This document shows positions 10,456-20,925 of a DNA stretch of 64,000 nt, piece by piece. The stretch's first letter is position 1. Each line of letters begins with the position of its first letter. The DNA lies in NCBI GenBank assembly GCA_039000515.1, contig JBCFYV010001001.1, positions 3,673,106 through 3,737,105 on the forward strand, given 5' to 3'. The stretch is from Timema cristinae (lineage: Eukaryota; Arthropoda; Insecta; Phasmatodea; Timematidae). The notes under the pieces are model-generated. The model was not told where the DNA came from, ran no database searches, and worked only from the letters and a program-made list of their open reading frames with translations. The translations under genes were made by a program, and so were the position numbers.

Positions 10456-11650
10456 ATAGGGATAGGTGGTGTACTTTTGTAAGTGGAGCAATGAACTTTG
10501 TAGTTCCTAATTCTATAGATGAAGTAAATACCGTAAAGGCTTGAAAAACAGCCTTCATTAAGAAATGTTTTAGCTATAAATATTGTTATTCAATATCAAA
10601 CTTTAACATTATGAGCTGTTACACTACAAAATTAAATTATAAATGGTATGTATTGCAACTATTACCATTTTATTAATTACATTTAAAATGTGTATGAGTT
10701 ATATCTCAAGTGTTTGAATGAAATATAAAGCAAGCGCCAGCCCATGTGTCAAAAGGAACTTTAGCACACTATAAATTATATATTTACTTTAATAAACATA
10801 ATTTACATTTTCGTGCTTTCAGAGGAGGTTGTAAACTGGTTTTTGCACATCACTTCTTTATTCCCATTTAACACATTTTTGTTTAGCTTCATTGCGGCTT
10901 TATTAAAATTTAGCTGTTTATAGTTTACAAGTAACGGGTATTTATTTATTTATTTTAATGAAGGGTTGGAAGGAGTACTTTGGTTTGGACCATGGTCCCG
11001 AAAGGTGTACATAACTGTAACACTGGTCTTTATTATTTTTTTACATTATGTTTTACAACTTTTTAATTATTCGAAGTATTTAATATGATCTTGGGATATG
11101 GGGGCTCTAGCTTACCTTCTATGTGTGCTATTGGAGGGGCCAGTTTAAGAAGAGAAATATTAAAATCCCTATAACATTTTCTTTAAGCCTCGAATGTTTA
11201 AATATGTATTATTCGGCTAGATCACTTTTATAAGACATGTTAAAAATACTTCAAACCTAGAAAATATTGCCTAAAACAATAATCGGGTATAATTTGACTT
11301 TATTAGAAACCCATTATCTGGGCCTACTACTAGTTGTAAAGTTTTGAAAAAAATAATTGTTATGTTTGAAGATATCTGCAGAGTTATGTTTTGATGTTTG
11401 ATCAAATTCATTTGATGTCTTTGTAATTGATATTGCTATAATAATAAATGTAGTTGATTGTATTTTTATTTAGTGTTTATATAAATAAATGTATTGTGTA
11501 TCAACATTTGAAACAATGCCATTGTTACACTTTTGTTGTTTAGACAATTCATTGTTAGAAAAGCTCCAAATTGTAAATAGTGTTTGTTTGTTACTGATTC
11601 TCATACTGTCAGGTTTACCAACATGTTGTGACATTATTTATCAACAGTAT
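10456..11650. other. No gene seen
   Basis: AT-rich intergenic DNA between PIGO and the next minus-strand gene. I see no recognisable coding or repeat structure. Confidence 0.55.
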
Positions 11651-12060
11651 TAGGGGTGTGCAAAGGTTTGGTAACTTTGACTCGGCTTCGATAAAAATAT
11701 CAGCTTCAACCTTACTCTGAAAATAAAACAAATCTAGACTTCGACAATCATGAAGTTCTGCCAGAAAAAATTTTGACAGTTAAATACTCATTAAGGTTCA
11801 ATACAACATCTTAAATAATTAAATATCATGTTATTATAGTAACTGGAATTACCACCTTAGAATTAAATATTACGATTGGTCAATGAAACATTTATGTAAA
11901 TTAGTTGAGTGTAGGAAGTCTTATAAATAAGCAACATAATATTTTCTGGTATAAAAAACTAAACAAAACCTATTGTAACTTTTATTTAGCTCTGAGAAAA
12001 GTTCAAATTTTTGATTCAGGTTTGCTTTGAATTGAGAAAAATGGACTTTCCACACCCCTA
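11651..12060. mobile_element. MITE with TAGGGGTGTGC terminal inverted repeats, copy 2
   Basis: The element starts TAGGGGTGTGCAAAGG and ends GACTTTCCACACCCCTA. Its length (410 bp), ends and subterminal sequence (TTTGAATTGA followed by a GGACTTT word) match the copy at 8618-9032, which establishes a family. It is non-coding. Confidence 0.75.
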
Positions 12061-12298
12061 GATTGTAACTAAAGTATAAAATTAATATTTTATATCACAA
12101 TCACTCATTGGGCCCCTTTTTATGATTTATAAATAATCTCTAATTAAAATTATTTATATTTCTTTGCACTATATTAGTGTAAATACTATGTAGTATGTAA
12201 TACTGTACCTTTCTATAACACATCAAAGATTGTGAATATTTTTTCAATTGATTTTTTATTACTGTGTCTTACTAGCTGTCTGGGTTGTATACAGATAT

Positions 12299-12450
12299 AG
12301 TAGTTACGCTAATTAGTTAGGTATGAAAAGGGTCAAATTTAGGGAAATGTGCTTGAATTTGCATGGAGGGAGAGGGAAAAACATTTTAGGAAAGACAAAA
12401 AATCTGTACACCGGCAGGGATTAGAACCTCTTTATCCCAATCGTAGGTTT
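12299..12450 (-). repeat. SINE-2 fragment
   Basis: The plus strand has TTACGCTAATTAGTTAGG, TTGCATGGAGGGAGAGGG, and a B-box complement GGGATTAGAACCTC near 12420. This is the tail-to-head order of a minus-strand SINE-2. The head is incomplete. Confidence 0.55.
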
Positions 12451-12454
12451 TTAT

Positions 12455-13356
12455 TATTTAGTTCGAGTGAGAGGAGGGGGGGGGGAGGACGGAGAGATAG
12501 AAATGAGCAAAGTAGAAGGCTGTTAGAGTTTGTGCAAGAAATAAAATTAAATAAAGAGAAAGTCGTAAGATAACTAGAAACTGTTGGGATGGGAATGTAG
12601 GAGAAAAGTAGTAAGACAAGAAAGAAGAATAAGGGTGGGGTGGCTAGAAAATGAAGAAGAAAGAGAGCTGTACAAGAAAGGCAAGAATCTTGATACCCAA
12701 GGATGAGATTTGCAGAGGTTGAATGGGAAAGGCTTAAGAACAGTTTGGTGGGAGGACAGGGTGAAGGAAGCAGTAGGAGAGAAGAATAAAGGATTCAGAA
12801 GGAGTTTTAAGAAGAAAATAGGAAAAGTAGGAAGAATATAGGGTGAAGAAGGAAAGAGTGAAGCGAGTTGTACGGGAAGCCAGGATGATTGGATGCAAAA
12901 ATGGACAGAAATGCTGGAACAAGACGTGGAAGGAAGTAATATGTTGGTATATAGCCAAGTAAGAAACACAAGGAGAGAGAAAAGACAAGAAGTTAGAATG
13001 ATGGATGTAAAATGTTGTAGACAGGAGAGGAAGAAAAGAAACCACGAATGAGATATTTTTAGAATATGTTCAATCCGAGAGAGAAAAGGGATAAGAGTGA
13101 AACAGAGGAGCAGGAGGAAAGAGGTGGAGGACACATTAAAGAGGATGAAACAAGAAAAAGTAAAGTGTGGAGGAACTGAGTGTGGAAATGATAAGAGCAA
13201 CAGGTAAAGTAGGTATACAATAGTTATACAGGGTGCTGAGAGTGAAAAGTTACCAAAAACTGGAAAAAAGGGAGTTTCTTTTCAAGAAAGACAGGAAGAG
13301 GTGTACAAATTATAGAGGGATAACGCTGATGTGCCACTTAACAAAAATATATGAGA

Positions 13357-13387
<31 letters not shown>

Positions 13388-14620
13388 GCACCGCGTCTTA
13401 CTACCCATTCGAGTTATACGCACTTACGCTAATCTGTAATGGTAGGGTGATTGTGAGATGAAATAAAGGACCTACAGTTTAACGTGGAATCCGAACCACG
13501 ATGGCGGCCTGGCATTCCCCACATTCAATATATGAGAAAATACTGTTAAAGAGAATAATAAATAAAAGGAAAGTAAGGTGGAGGTCTACAAAAGATGTAA
13601 TATTTGCCATACAACAATAGATGGAACAAAGGTATGAATATGGGAAATATTTGGTAGTGGTATTTATGAATGTGGAGAAGGCGTATGATAGTGTGGATAG
13701 AAATAAAGTTTGGAAAGCGATGGAGGAGGCTAAAGTGGAAAGAGGAGTTGTAATGAGAGTGAAGAGCATTTATGGGGATAACATGAGTTGTGTGAAGACA
13801 GGGTATTTCCAAATAAAAAATTGAGTCAAGCAGGAAAGGGCCCTTTCACCATTACTATTTGTCATGAACAAAGTGGGAGGAAAGAATAGAAGCCCAGATG
13901 TTTGCTGATGACTTAATGGTTTGGGGGGAGAAGGAAGAGGAAGTACAGAACAGAATAAGGTGGTTAAATAGGGGGTAATGACAAGGAAGAGGATAAGACA
14001 TAATAAAGCTATAAAGCTGGATGGAGTAGAGCTGAGAAGAGTACATAACGTAAAATATATTGGAAGCGTGTTTGAGGAGAAAGGTGGAAGTATAGAGGAT
14101 TTAATGAGAAGAGGACAGCAGGGAAAGTTGTCCTACAGGTGTGTAAGAAACCTGCTATATAAGAAGAGAAGTGCCCTTGAAGTGTAAGGAAGTGATGTAC
14201 AGGGCGTAATTTGTACCCATTGTCACATATGCAGCAGATACATGGAGAATGAAGTTTGGGGGGGGAGCATGTTAGCTGTCATGAGGAGAAACAAGATTAG
14301 GAATTAAGTTATCCGGGAAAGAATGGGGGGCAGGGAGTACATGATATAGTGGAGTAAGCAAGACTGAGAATGGTATGGTCATGTAATGAGGATGGAAAAA
14401 GTGAGAGTGCCAACGAAAATGTTGGCAATGAAGTATGTAGGAAAAGGACCACACAAGAAAGAGATGAAAGAAGCTGATAACAGAAAATGTTCAAGTGAGA
14501 GGAGTAGAATGGAAGAAGAATGTTGGAAGGATAAGGAAGATGGAGGCATTTTACTAAGCTGACCCAGCAGCAGGTTGGAAACAGTTGTTGATGTTGATGA
14601 TGATTATGATTATGAGTTAA
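12455..14620 (+). pseudogene. Non-LTR retrotransposon (LINE) remnant with reverse transcriptase
   Basis: A decayed LINE in broken frames. Near 12500-12570 is a reading with RDRNEQSRRLLEFVQE, typical of the end of a LINE endonuclease domain. At 13621-13824 the reverse transcriptase reads VVVFMNVEKAYDSVDRNKVW and later VKSIYGDN. At about 13895-13970 comes the active-site block FADDLMVWGEKEEEV, with FADD at the catalytic position. At 13978-14187 is the post-RT segment IKLDGVELRRVHNVKYIGS. It ends in a TGATGATTATGATTATGAG-type simple repeat near 14600. A SINE-1 piece interrupts it at 13358-13526. It is not functional. Confidence 0.8.
13358..13526 (-). mobile_element. SINE-1, 5'-truncated, in the LINE
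   Basis: The plus strand begins with an (ATT)n run, then GCACCGCGTCTTACTACCC, and ends at GGCATTCCCCACATTC. Only the 3' half is present. It is flanked by a perfect 12-bp duplication AATATATGAGAA (13346-13357 and 13527-13538), which shows a genuine insertion of a 5'-truncated copy. Confidence 0.9.
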
Positions 14621-14868
14621 GAGAATTTTTATTTCTTATTTTGGTGTAATTGTAAACATTTAGTAAGATTTTGCAATTACCAAAGTGTTTTAATTGGGTC
14701 CTTTTTATCTGTCCAGGATGTCTACATATTCTGGAGAGTTCAATTTGGACTAGTCAAAAGACAGAACACATAATAGTAATAATACTAACCAATTTCCTGT
14801 TCTGTCCACTACTTTCTAAGGATGATGCCATGTGGTGTATTATATATAATATGTTAGTGTTTTAATGT

Positions 14869-15013
14869 GGGGAATGCCAGGCCTCCACCGTGGTTCGGAT
14901 CACACGTTAAACTGTAGGTCCTCCTTTTCATCTCCCAATCACCCTACCATTACACATTAGCGTAAGTGCATATAACCCGAACGGGTAGTAAGACGTGGTG
15001 CTAATAATAATAA
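14869..15013 (+). mobile_element. SINE-1, 5'-truncated
   Basis: The 3' half of SINE-1, from GGGGAATGCCAGGCCTCCAC to the tail CCCGAACGGGTAGTAAG and (TAA)n. A 7-bp duplication TTAATGT flanks it (14862-14868 and 15014-15020). It lies just beyond the 3' end of the cysteine-rich gene. Confidence 0.85.
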
Positions 15014-15180
15014 TTAATGTTTTTACTTTTATTTGTGCTTCATTTTCTACAATTATTATATCATATTTATTTATTTAGTGACATATTATAACATGCGTGA
15101 CTAGCTTCACTTCATACATATCCTGTCCATGTAAAGGAACAGCCACCAACTATTCAGCTCCTACACTAAGTTACTCGACA

Positions 15181-15368
15181 CTAAGCGAAGTCACCCTTGG
15201 TTTCTTGAGGCAGGCGAAGCTTGTGTTTGGGTGGGTCGGGGTTGGGCTTGTGGCACACGTACATTTTGGAATACCTGCAGCAGTCTTGGTCCTTCTCCCG
15301 GCAGTATCTGTCGTCAATACACCTCTGCTTGCTGTCTGCTCTCATGTACATGGGACACTGTTTAACAG
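15181..15368 (-). CDS. Secreted WAP-like cysteine-rich protein, exon 2 (mature domain)
   Basis: I read this exon directly. Acceptor TTTGTTTTCCAG ends at 15369, phase 1, and the exon has 61 codons plus TAG at 15181-15183. The peptide starts VKQCPMYMRADSKQRC and ends LPQETKGDFA. The cysteine spacing is C-x11-C-x5-C-x6-CC-x7-C. In WAP (four-disulfide core) domains the order is C1...C2...C3-x5-C4-x5-CC-x3-C7-x3-C8, and C1 is followed by proline. Here C1 (CP), C3, C4, C5-C6 and C8 are present with matching spacing. C2 and C7, which pair with each other, are both absent, so three full pairs remain. A lysine- and proline-rich tail follows. It joins in phase to the signal-peptide exon at 18735-18792. 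The function is unknown; WAP-type proteins include protease inhibitors and antimicrobials. WAP assignment is inference, but the gene structure is well supported. Confidence 0.75.
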
Positions 15369-15403
15369 CTGGAAAACAAACACTCTATTCAACAATTCAT
15401 GAG

Positions 15404-15448
15404 TGTGTATAACCCGAACGGGTAGTAAGACGCGGTGCTAATAATAAT
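15404..15448 (+). mobile_element. Minimal SINE tail insertion (45 bp)
   Basis: Only the last 45 bp of the shared SINE tail are present, from TGTGTATAACCCGAACGG to (TAA)n. A perfect 13-bp duplication AACAATTCATGAG flanks it (15391-15403 and 15449-15461). It lies in the intron of the cysteine-rich gene, about 20-80 nt upstream of the exon 2 acceptor in transcript sense. Confidence 0.92.
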
Positions 15449-15654
15449 AACAATTCATGAGAGACCACTGGAATTAACCAGAGATAAAGCTGAACTGTAT
15501 CATTTATTTAAACTCTTAGAGTATTCTTTTTCCCCCGATTGAATTTTTACATTGATTATAAATTACGCTGAAAGAAATTGGTTAGTTATACGATTTTTTT
15601 ACTTAATTACTCTATGGCATCAGGAGCTCGAAAGTTAATTGCAGCACTTACAAA

Positions 15655-16410
15655 AATATGCCACCTATGCCTATCTTGAGCTAGTTCTATCCAGTCCACC
15701 TCATTACACTCTATTCCTATCTTGAGCTAGTTATATCAAGTCCATTTAATTACACCCTATTCATATATTTAGTTAGTTATATCCAGTCCACCTCATTACA
15801 CCCTATCCCTATCTTGAGCTAATTCTATCCAGCCCACTTCATTACACCCTATCCTCATCTTGAGTTAGTTCTATCCTATCCAATTCATTACACTCTATCT
15901 CTAACTTGAGCTAGCTATCTCCAGTCTACCTCATTAAGCCATATCCCTATCTTGAGCTAATTATATCCAGTCCACCTCATTACACTCTATTCCTATCTTG
16001 AGCTAGTTATATCAAGTCCATTTAATTACACCCTATTCATATATTTAGTTAGTTATATCCAGTCCACCTCATTACACCCTATCCCTATCTTGAGCTAATT
16101 CTATCCAGCCCACTTCATTACACCCTATCCTCATCTTGAGTTAGTTCTATCCTATCCAATTCATTACACTCTATCTCTAACTTGAGCTAGCTATCTCCAG
16201 TCCACCTCATTACACCCTATCCCTATCTTGAGCTAATTCTATCCAGCCCACTTCATTACACCCTATCCTCATCTTGAGTTAGTTCTATCCTATCCAATTC
16301 ATTACACTCTATCTCTAACTTGAGCTAGCTATCTCCAGTCTACCTCATTACGCCATATCCCTATCTTGAGCTAGTTCTATCCAGTCCACCTCATTACACT
16401 TTATCTCTTT
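15655..16410 (-). repeat. 46-bp minisatellite derived from LINE coding sequence, locus 2
   Basis: About 16 units of 46 bp, with consensus words CTATCTTGAGCTAGTTCTAT and CCAGTCCACCTCATTACACC. A higher-order period of 276 bp (six units) is visible: variant units at 15701 and 15793 recur at 15977 and 16069, and part of the block recurs 138 bp later at 16207. The minus-strand sense of the unit matches the codons KCNEVDWIELAQDRD, the end of the adjacent LINE fragment. The array lies in the intron of the cysteine-rich gene. Confidence 0.88.
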
Positions 16411-16770
16411 CAGGTCCATTCTAATGTTACCCTCCCACCTGTGTCTAGGTCTTCCCAATGGTATCTTTCCATTGGGTTTGCTGGTCACTATCCTGAACAA
16501 GGTTCTAGATTCTCCAATTCGTACTGCATGTTCTGCCCACCGTAATCTACAAGACTTGATTATCCTAATGTCTTGTGCTGAAAGTATATAACTTATCATT
16601 ATGTAGCCTCCACCCCCTTCCCCATAGTATCATCGGCCCTTTTTGGACCAAATATCTTCCTAAGAAGCTTGTTTTCAAACACCCTAAACATTTATTTGTG
16701 ATGCAAGGTAAGATACCATGTTTCACACCCATAAAGAACAACCGGTAAAATATTATATTAACTAAAAACA
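16348..16770 (-). pseudogene. LINE C-terminal fragment
   Basis: The minus-strand frame at 16348-16599 reads the conserved C-terminus of insect LINE proteins: IKSCRLRWAEHAVRIGESRT, then GKIPLGRPRHRWEGNIRMDL, then KCNEVDWIELAQDRD. Upstream, in shifted frames to about 16770, are relics of the preceding segment (YNDKLYTFSTRH). It is 5'-truncated. Its last codons run straight into the 46-bp minisatellite, which is why I take it as the source of the repeat. Confidence 0.8.
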
Positions 16771-17050
16771 AAAGGGCATAGGCCTACTATTTTATTGTTT
16801 GTGGTCTTAACATCATATTTGCTTAATTGATTTCTGTTTGATCTCATCCATCATCTGAAAGGGAGCCTAATTCGACTACAAGCCGTGTCTAAATCCACTT
16901 AAAAAATGCAATATTTGTGCAAGAGTTTGTCTTTATATTTTGTCTGTCCCATTCCCCGTTCGGACAATCCTCTTGTCTCACTCCATGTCTGTACAACCCG
17001 CATTCTTACATCAATAATGTAGGACTGAGGAATAGAGAATTTAGAATTTC

Positions 17051-17225
17051 AAACACCACCCTCAGTGCAACCGGCTGGTTTTCGAACCATGACATCACTT
17101 GCGATCCAGTCCAACATGAGTTCGGCGTCTTAGACCATTGTGGTCCATTTGGTGTCCCACGCTCACTGAAAATGTGGCCCTCACAATATCCTGGGGGAAA
17201 ATTAAAGGGAAACCCTCAATGGCAG
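17051..17225 (-). repeat. tRNA-like SINE head
   Basis: Minus strand: A-box-like TGGTCTAAGACGCCG and B-box-like GGTTCGAAAACC, about 45 nt apart, with a downstream CATTTTCAGTGAGCGTGGGA body. There is no poly-purine tail. It is probably a third SINE type or a diverged SINE-2. The surrounding 16771-17050 and 17226-17537 hold nothing else I recognise. Confidence 0.4.
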
Positions 17226-17537
17226 ATGTGAAATAGCTAATGATTCTAATAACCATATTTATTTTAAAAGGTCATGATTGCATTTTACCATGCATTTATT
17301 TTATTGATAAAAATATGTATAAATATATATCTAAAATACTAAGTTGTTTTGTGAAAGCAATTGTGTGTACATATTTTATCATATACTTTTGTAAGATTAA
17401 AAAACTTTATTTTTTAGCAATAAAATTTGAAAGATTCTACCAACCAAAAATACAATTGATATATAAGTATCGAAAATAATTTATTATAAAATGTTATTTG
17501 TAGGTTTATATTGAGTTGATGGAACTACTAAATATAA

Positions 17538-17720
17538 TAGGTGACCTGGCGGTCTACGGGTAAGGAAGTTGTCAGACTTCTGTGTTGGGGGTCCAGGGTT
17601 CAATCCTCGGTCCCAGCACAGATTTATCTGATTACCAAACCCTTCCTCCACCTCTGACAAGACGTGTATTAATCACAACTTGTGAATGTGTGGAATGCCA
17701 GGCCTCCACCGTGATTCAGG
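17538..17720 (+). mobile_element. SINE-1, 3'-truncated
   Basis: Head GGTGACCTGGCGGTCTACGGG and B-box GGGTTCAATCC are present. The match ends at GCCTCCACCGTGATTCAGG, so the tail is missing. It lies in the intron of the cysteine-rich gene. Confidence 0.85.
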
Positions 17721-18534
17721 ATAATCAGACTTGGCCCTTGAACGTTGAACCACCCTGACCTAGTTATTACATTTGATGGGAGCAGAGCTAGGTGTAACAC
17801 TTGTGGTGTGCTAGGTTAAGTAAATTTTAAAATAAACATCCTTTAAACAACCTCTTTGATCCAATAAAATAAATACTACACCTTGATGATAAAAATAAAC
17901 GGTATGGAACTCTGCACGGATTTTCTCACGCCATTGTTTAAAACGAGATATTTACTCATAACTCGTAATATAATGCGAAAATGAAATAATATACACTAGC
18001 AAACCTGAGCAAAATTTGCGTAATACTTACCGTAAACATTTTTTGACTCCCGAATTTAAATTTAATGATTTTATTTTTAAAGAATTAAAAGTCCTCGCTG
18101 TTATATTTGGACCAAAAAAATCGATATTGGGTCCACAAGGGTCAATACTTGGTTAAAATTTTTGACATTTTTTTTAGGGGTTGCACATTTTATAGTCATC
18201 GCATTTTTATTAAATTCCTCATTTATAGATTTAGACCAATAAAAAGGTAAATATTGACTATTGAGTCTAAAATGATAGAGATAGATCATTGCTGTACAAA
18301 CATTTCCCCTAAGAGGTTAAAGAAAAAAGAACATAAACTTTTTGAGAGATTTTCTTATCTACTTATTCTATGGAATAAGAGAATTATTGTGTTAAGGATG
18401 GAAATTCAAAAACAACTTTTTCGGATTCGAGGGGGCATGAAACGTCTAAATTAATCAAAAACTTCGATTTTATTGACAATCACAATACTTTCTTTGCCTG
18501 TAAGATGGTGAGAAAATAAAAACATGTGTTTATT
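17721..18534. other. Intron of the cysteine-rich gene, no gene seen
   Basis: AT-rich intron sequence. Short frames on both strands show no recognisable motif. Confidence 0.55.
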
Positions 18535-18716
18535 CCCTATGTGTGCTATGTTGTAACATGATTAAAACATTCATTCTTTTCACCACATGTTTTCCCCCTA
18601 TGTGTGCTATGTTGTAACATGATTAAAACATTCATTCCTTTCACCACATGTTTTCCCCCCCCTATGTGTGCTATGTTGTAACATTATTAAAACATTCATT
18701 CTTTTCACCACGTGTT
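18535..18716. repeat. Tandem repeat, 61-64 bp unit, three copies
   Basis: Three near-identical units built on CCTATGTGTGCTATGTTGTA, then ACATGATTAAAACATTCATT and CTTTTCACCACATGTTT. The array lies directly downstream (transcript sense) of the splice donor of exon 1 of the cysteine-rich gene. Confidence 0.9.
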
Positions 18717-18734
18717 TAATAATCATGTACTCAC

Positions 18735-18792
18735 GCCAGTTCATGGCACTAATTGCTGTTATGACGGCGATAAGCACTAAGTAGGGTCTCAT
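18735..18792 (-). CDS. Secreted WAP-like cysteine-rich protein, exon 1 (signal peptide)
   Basis: Start codon at 18792-18790 in context ACTACCATGA. The peptide MRPYLVLIAVITAISA then MNW is a textbook signal peptide, with cleavage expected after ISA. The exon ends TGGC before a GTGAGT donor, in phase 1. Exon 2 at 15181-15368 starts in phase 1, and the junction codon becomes CCT (Pro). A longer in-frame start at 18840 would add 16 residues before the signal, so I prefer the internal methionine. The joined protein is 81 residues, about 65 after cleavage. Another exon between the two cannot be excluded. The pairing of the two exons is inference from phase and character. Confidence 0.7.
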
Positions 18793-19386
18793 GGTAGTGT
18801 CGAACTCTTGACCACTTGTCCCAAGAACACTGGAAGCCACACTGCTTGAAATGAGTTTTCTGTAGTATTATCATTTTCAACTCGACTCTTTAACTATCCT
18901 TAATCTATGTTTATAGCAACCTCTCAAGTTTCCAACTCCAAGGGTACTTAGCAAGATATTGCACAATCCTGGTACGAAGAGCACGAGGTGACAGTCCATA
19001 AAACTACTGTAATGTATTCATACGTAATGTCAATGTGATCTTTATATTTCACTTTCGATAGAAAGTATCAATAAAAATAATATAACAAAAATCATGTAAT
19101 AAAATGTTATCAATGTTGAATTTCTAAACTGTCTTCCTACCAGAATACTGCTATACACATTTAATTTAATTTAGCTTGTAAAAACATACGTTTTAATGAA
19201 AACCATTTTCAGTAATAACAACATTTAGCAGGAATATGATTTTAACAACAAGATAAGGAAGTGTAATATACACACGTGTTGATAAATTAATTTTAAAAAC
19301 AAGTTTTCAATATTCAGTAAACAAAAAGGAAACAATTAGGCTACCTTCACATCGCATAAATACACATTTAATATGGTACTTGTGAC
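18793..19386. other. Upstream flank of the cysteine-rich gene
   Basis: AT-rich, with no gene or repeat recognised other than the candidate TATA box. It should hold the promoter of the minus-strand gene. Confidence 0.45.
18909..18915 (-). promoter_or_regulatory. Candidate TATA box of the cysteine-rich gene
   Basis: Minus-strand TATAAAC about 120 nt upstream of the start codon at 18792. This spacing would leave a 5' UTR of about 90 nt. It is supported by position only. Confidence 0.35.
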
Positions 19387-20111
19387 TTTTTTTTTGTGTG
19401 ACGATGTTTTTACTAAGGTGAGACAAAGAGAATGTGAGCTGAGGCCAGTATTTTTTGCAAGTTTTTTACAAACTTTATTTTTGGACAAAATAATTTAAAT
19501 GTTGTCCCAATGGATACGTTTAATTTAATTTTCTACACATGGTCATCACAACAGTTTTTGAATATTTGTTATTAGAATAACAGAATTTATATAGACACTT
19601 TTAAAATAAAGATAAATATATTTCATTAAATTTTGCGATGCTCTTGCAAGATATTCAGAGAGGCGCATGAACGTTTGTATTTGGGGTGGTAGAGATAACC
19701 ATGTGCTCTTATAGGGTATTTTTGAGATTAAATAAAAGGCCAATGTAATACATCTGTCCCTCGCACTACGCGAATGATTGGTTATGATAAATAATCGCGT
19801 AACACAAAAACACGTAAAGGGAATTAATTTTAACATGGGAGAGATAGGGATTACTCCAAATGAAAATGTAGATAAAAGCCTAAAACTTGTAAATGAATGC
19901 AATTTTTATTAATTTATCTAACTAGTACAATACTATAGGTAGCCCACACCTTTTGTCAATCTTCAATCCCCGGAAATTTGTAAACAAATGCAATTTTTAA
20001 TAAATTTATCTCATTAATACAATGCTACAGGTACACTTACTGTTAATCTTCAATCGCATGATAAATTAACTAGATCTGGTAAAACTGGATTATCACTCTC
20101 TTGCTTTCTTG

Positions 20112-20925
20112 ACGGCTACTTGCTCTCTTGAAGGCCTTGGGATGGTAGGCTCTTGCTCTTTTGAGGGCTCTGGGACGGTAAGCTCTTGCTCTCTTGAAGG
20201 CCCTTGGATGGTAGGCTCTTGCTCTCTTGAGGGCTCTGGGACGGTAAGCTCTTGCTCTCTTGAGGGCTTTGGGACGGTAAGCTCTTGCTCTCTTGAAGGC
20301 CCTTGGACTGTAAGCTCTTGCTCTCTTGAAGGCCCTTGGATGGTAGGCTCTTGCTCTCTTGAGGGCTCTGGGACGGTAAGCTCTTGCTCTCTTGAAGGCC
20401 CTTGGACTGTAAGCTCTTGCTCTCTTGAAGGCCCTTGGATGGTAGGCTCTTGCTCTCTTGAGGGCTCTGGGACGGTAAGCTCTTGCTCTCTTGAAGGCCC
20501 TTGGACTGTAAGCTCTTGCTCTCTTGAAGGCCCTTGGATGGTAGGCTCTTGCTCTCTTGAGGGCTCTGGGATGGTAAGCTCTTGCTCTCTTGAAGGCCCT
20601 TGGACTGTAAGCTCTTGCTCTCTTGAAGGCCCTTGGACTGTAAGCTCTTGCTCTCTTGAAGGCCCTTGGATGGTAGGCTCTTGCTCTCTTGAGGGCTCTG
20701 GGACGGTAAGCTCTTGCTCTCTTGAAGGCCCTTGGACTGTATGCTCTTGCTCTCTTGAAGGCCCTTGGATGGTAAGCTCTTGCTCTCTTGAGGTCTCTTG
20801 GACGGTAAGCTCTTGCTCTCTTTAAGTCCCTTGGACTGTAAGCTCTTGCTCCTCTCTTGAAGGCTCTTGCTGTCGTGAAGTCTCTGGGTTGCTAGACTGA
20901 AGATTTTCAACTTTTTTGATGAAAT
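20112..20925. repeat. 33-bp minisatellite at the end of a Tigger-like transposase, copy 1
   Basis: About 24 units of 33 bp, such as GCTCTTGCTCTCTTGAAGGC followed by CCTTGGACTGTAA, with alternating variants (ACTGTAA, ATGGTAG, GGGACGGTAAG). The unit is a multiple of three and lacks stops in two directions. Plus strand reads SSCSLEGPWTV repeats and minus strand reads QESKSLPSKGL repeats. The minus frame is continuous with the Tigger-like C-terminus (LKIFSLATQRLHDSKSLQE). The duplicate at 34803-35582 has frame-breaking indels, so I do not call a gene. Confidence 0.88.

Noticed and set aside
12574..13200. 208-codon minus-strand frame rich in Ser, Phe and Leu
   Set aside because: It is the antisense shadow of purine-rich LINE sequence; composition is low complexity and the sense strand carries LINE motifs.
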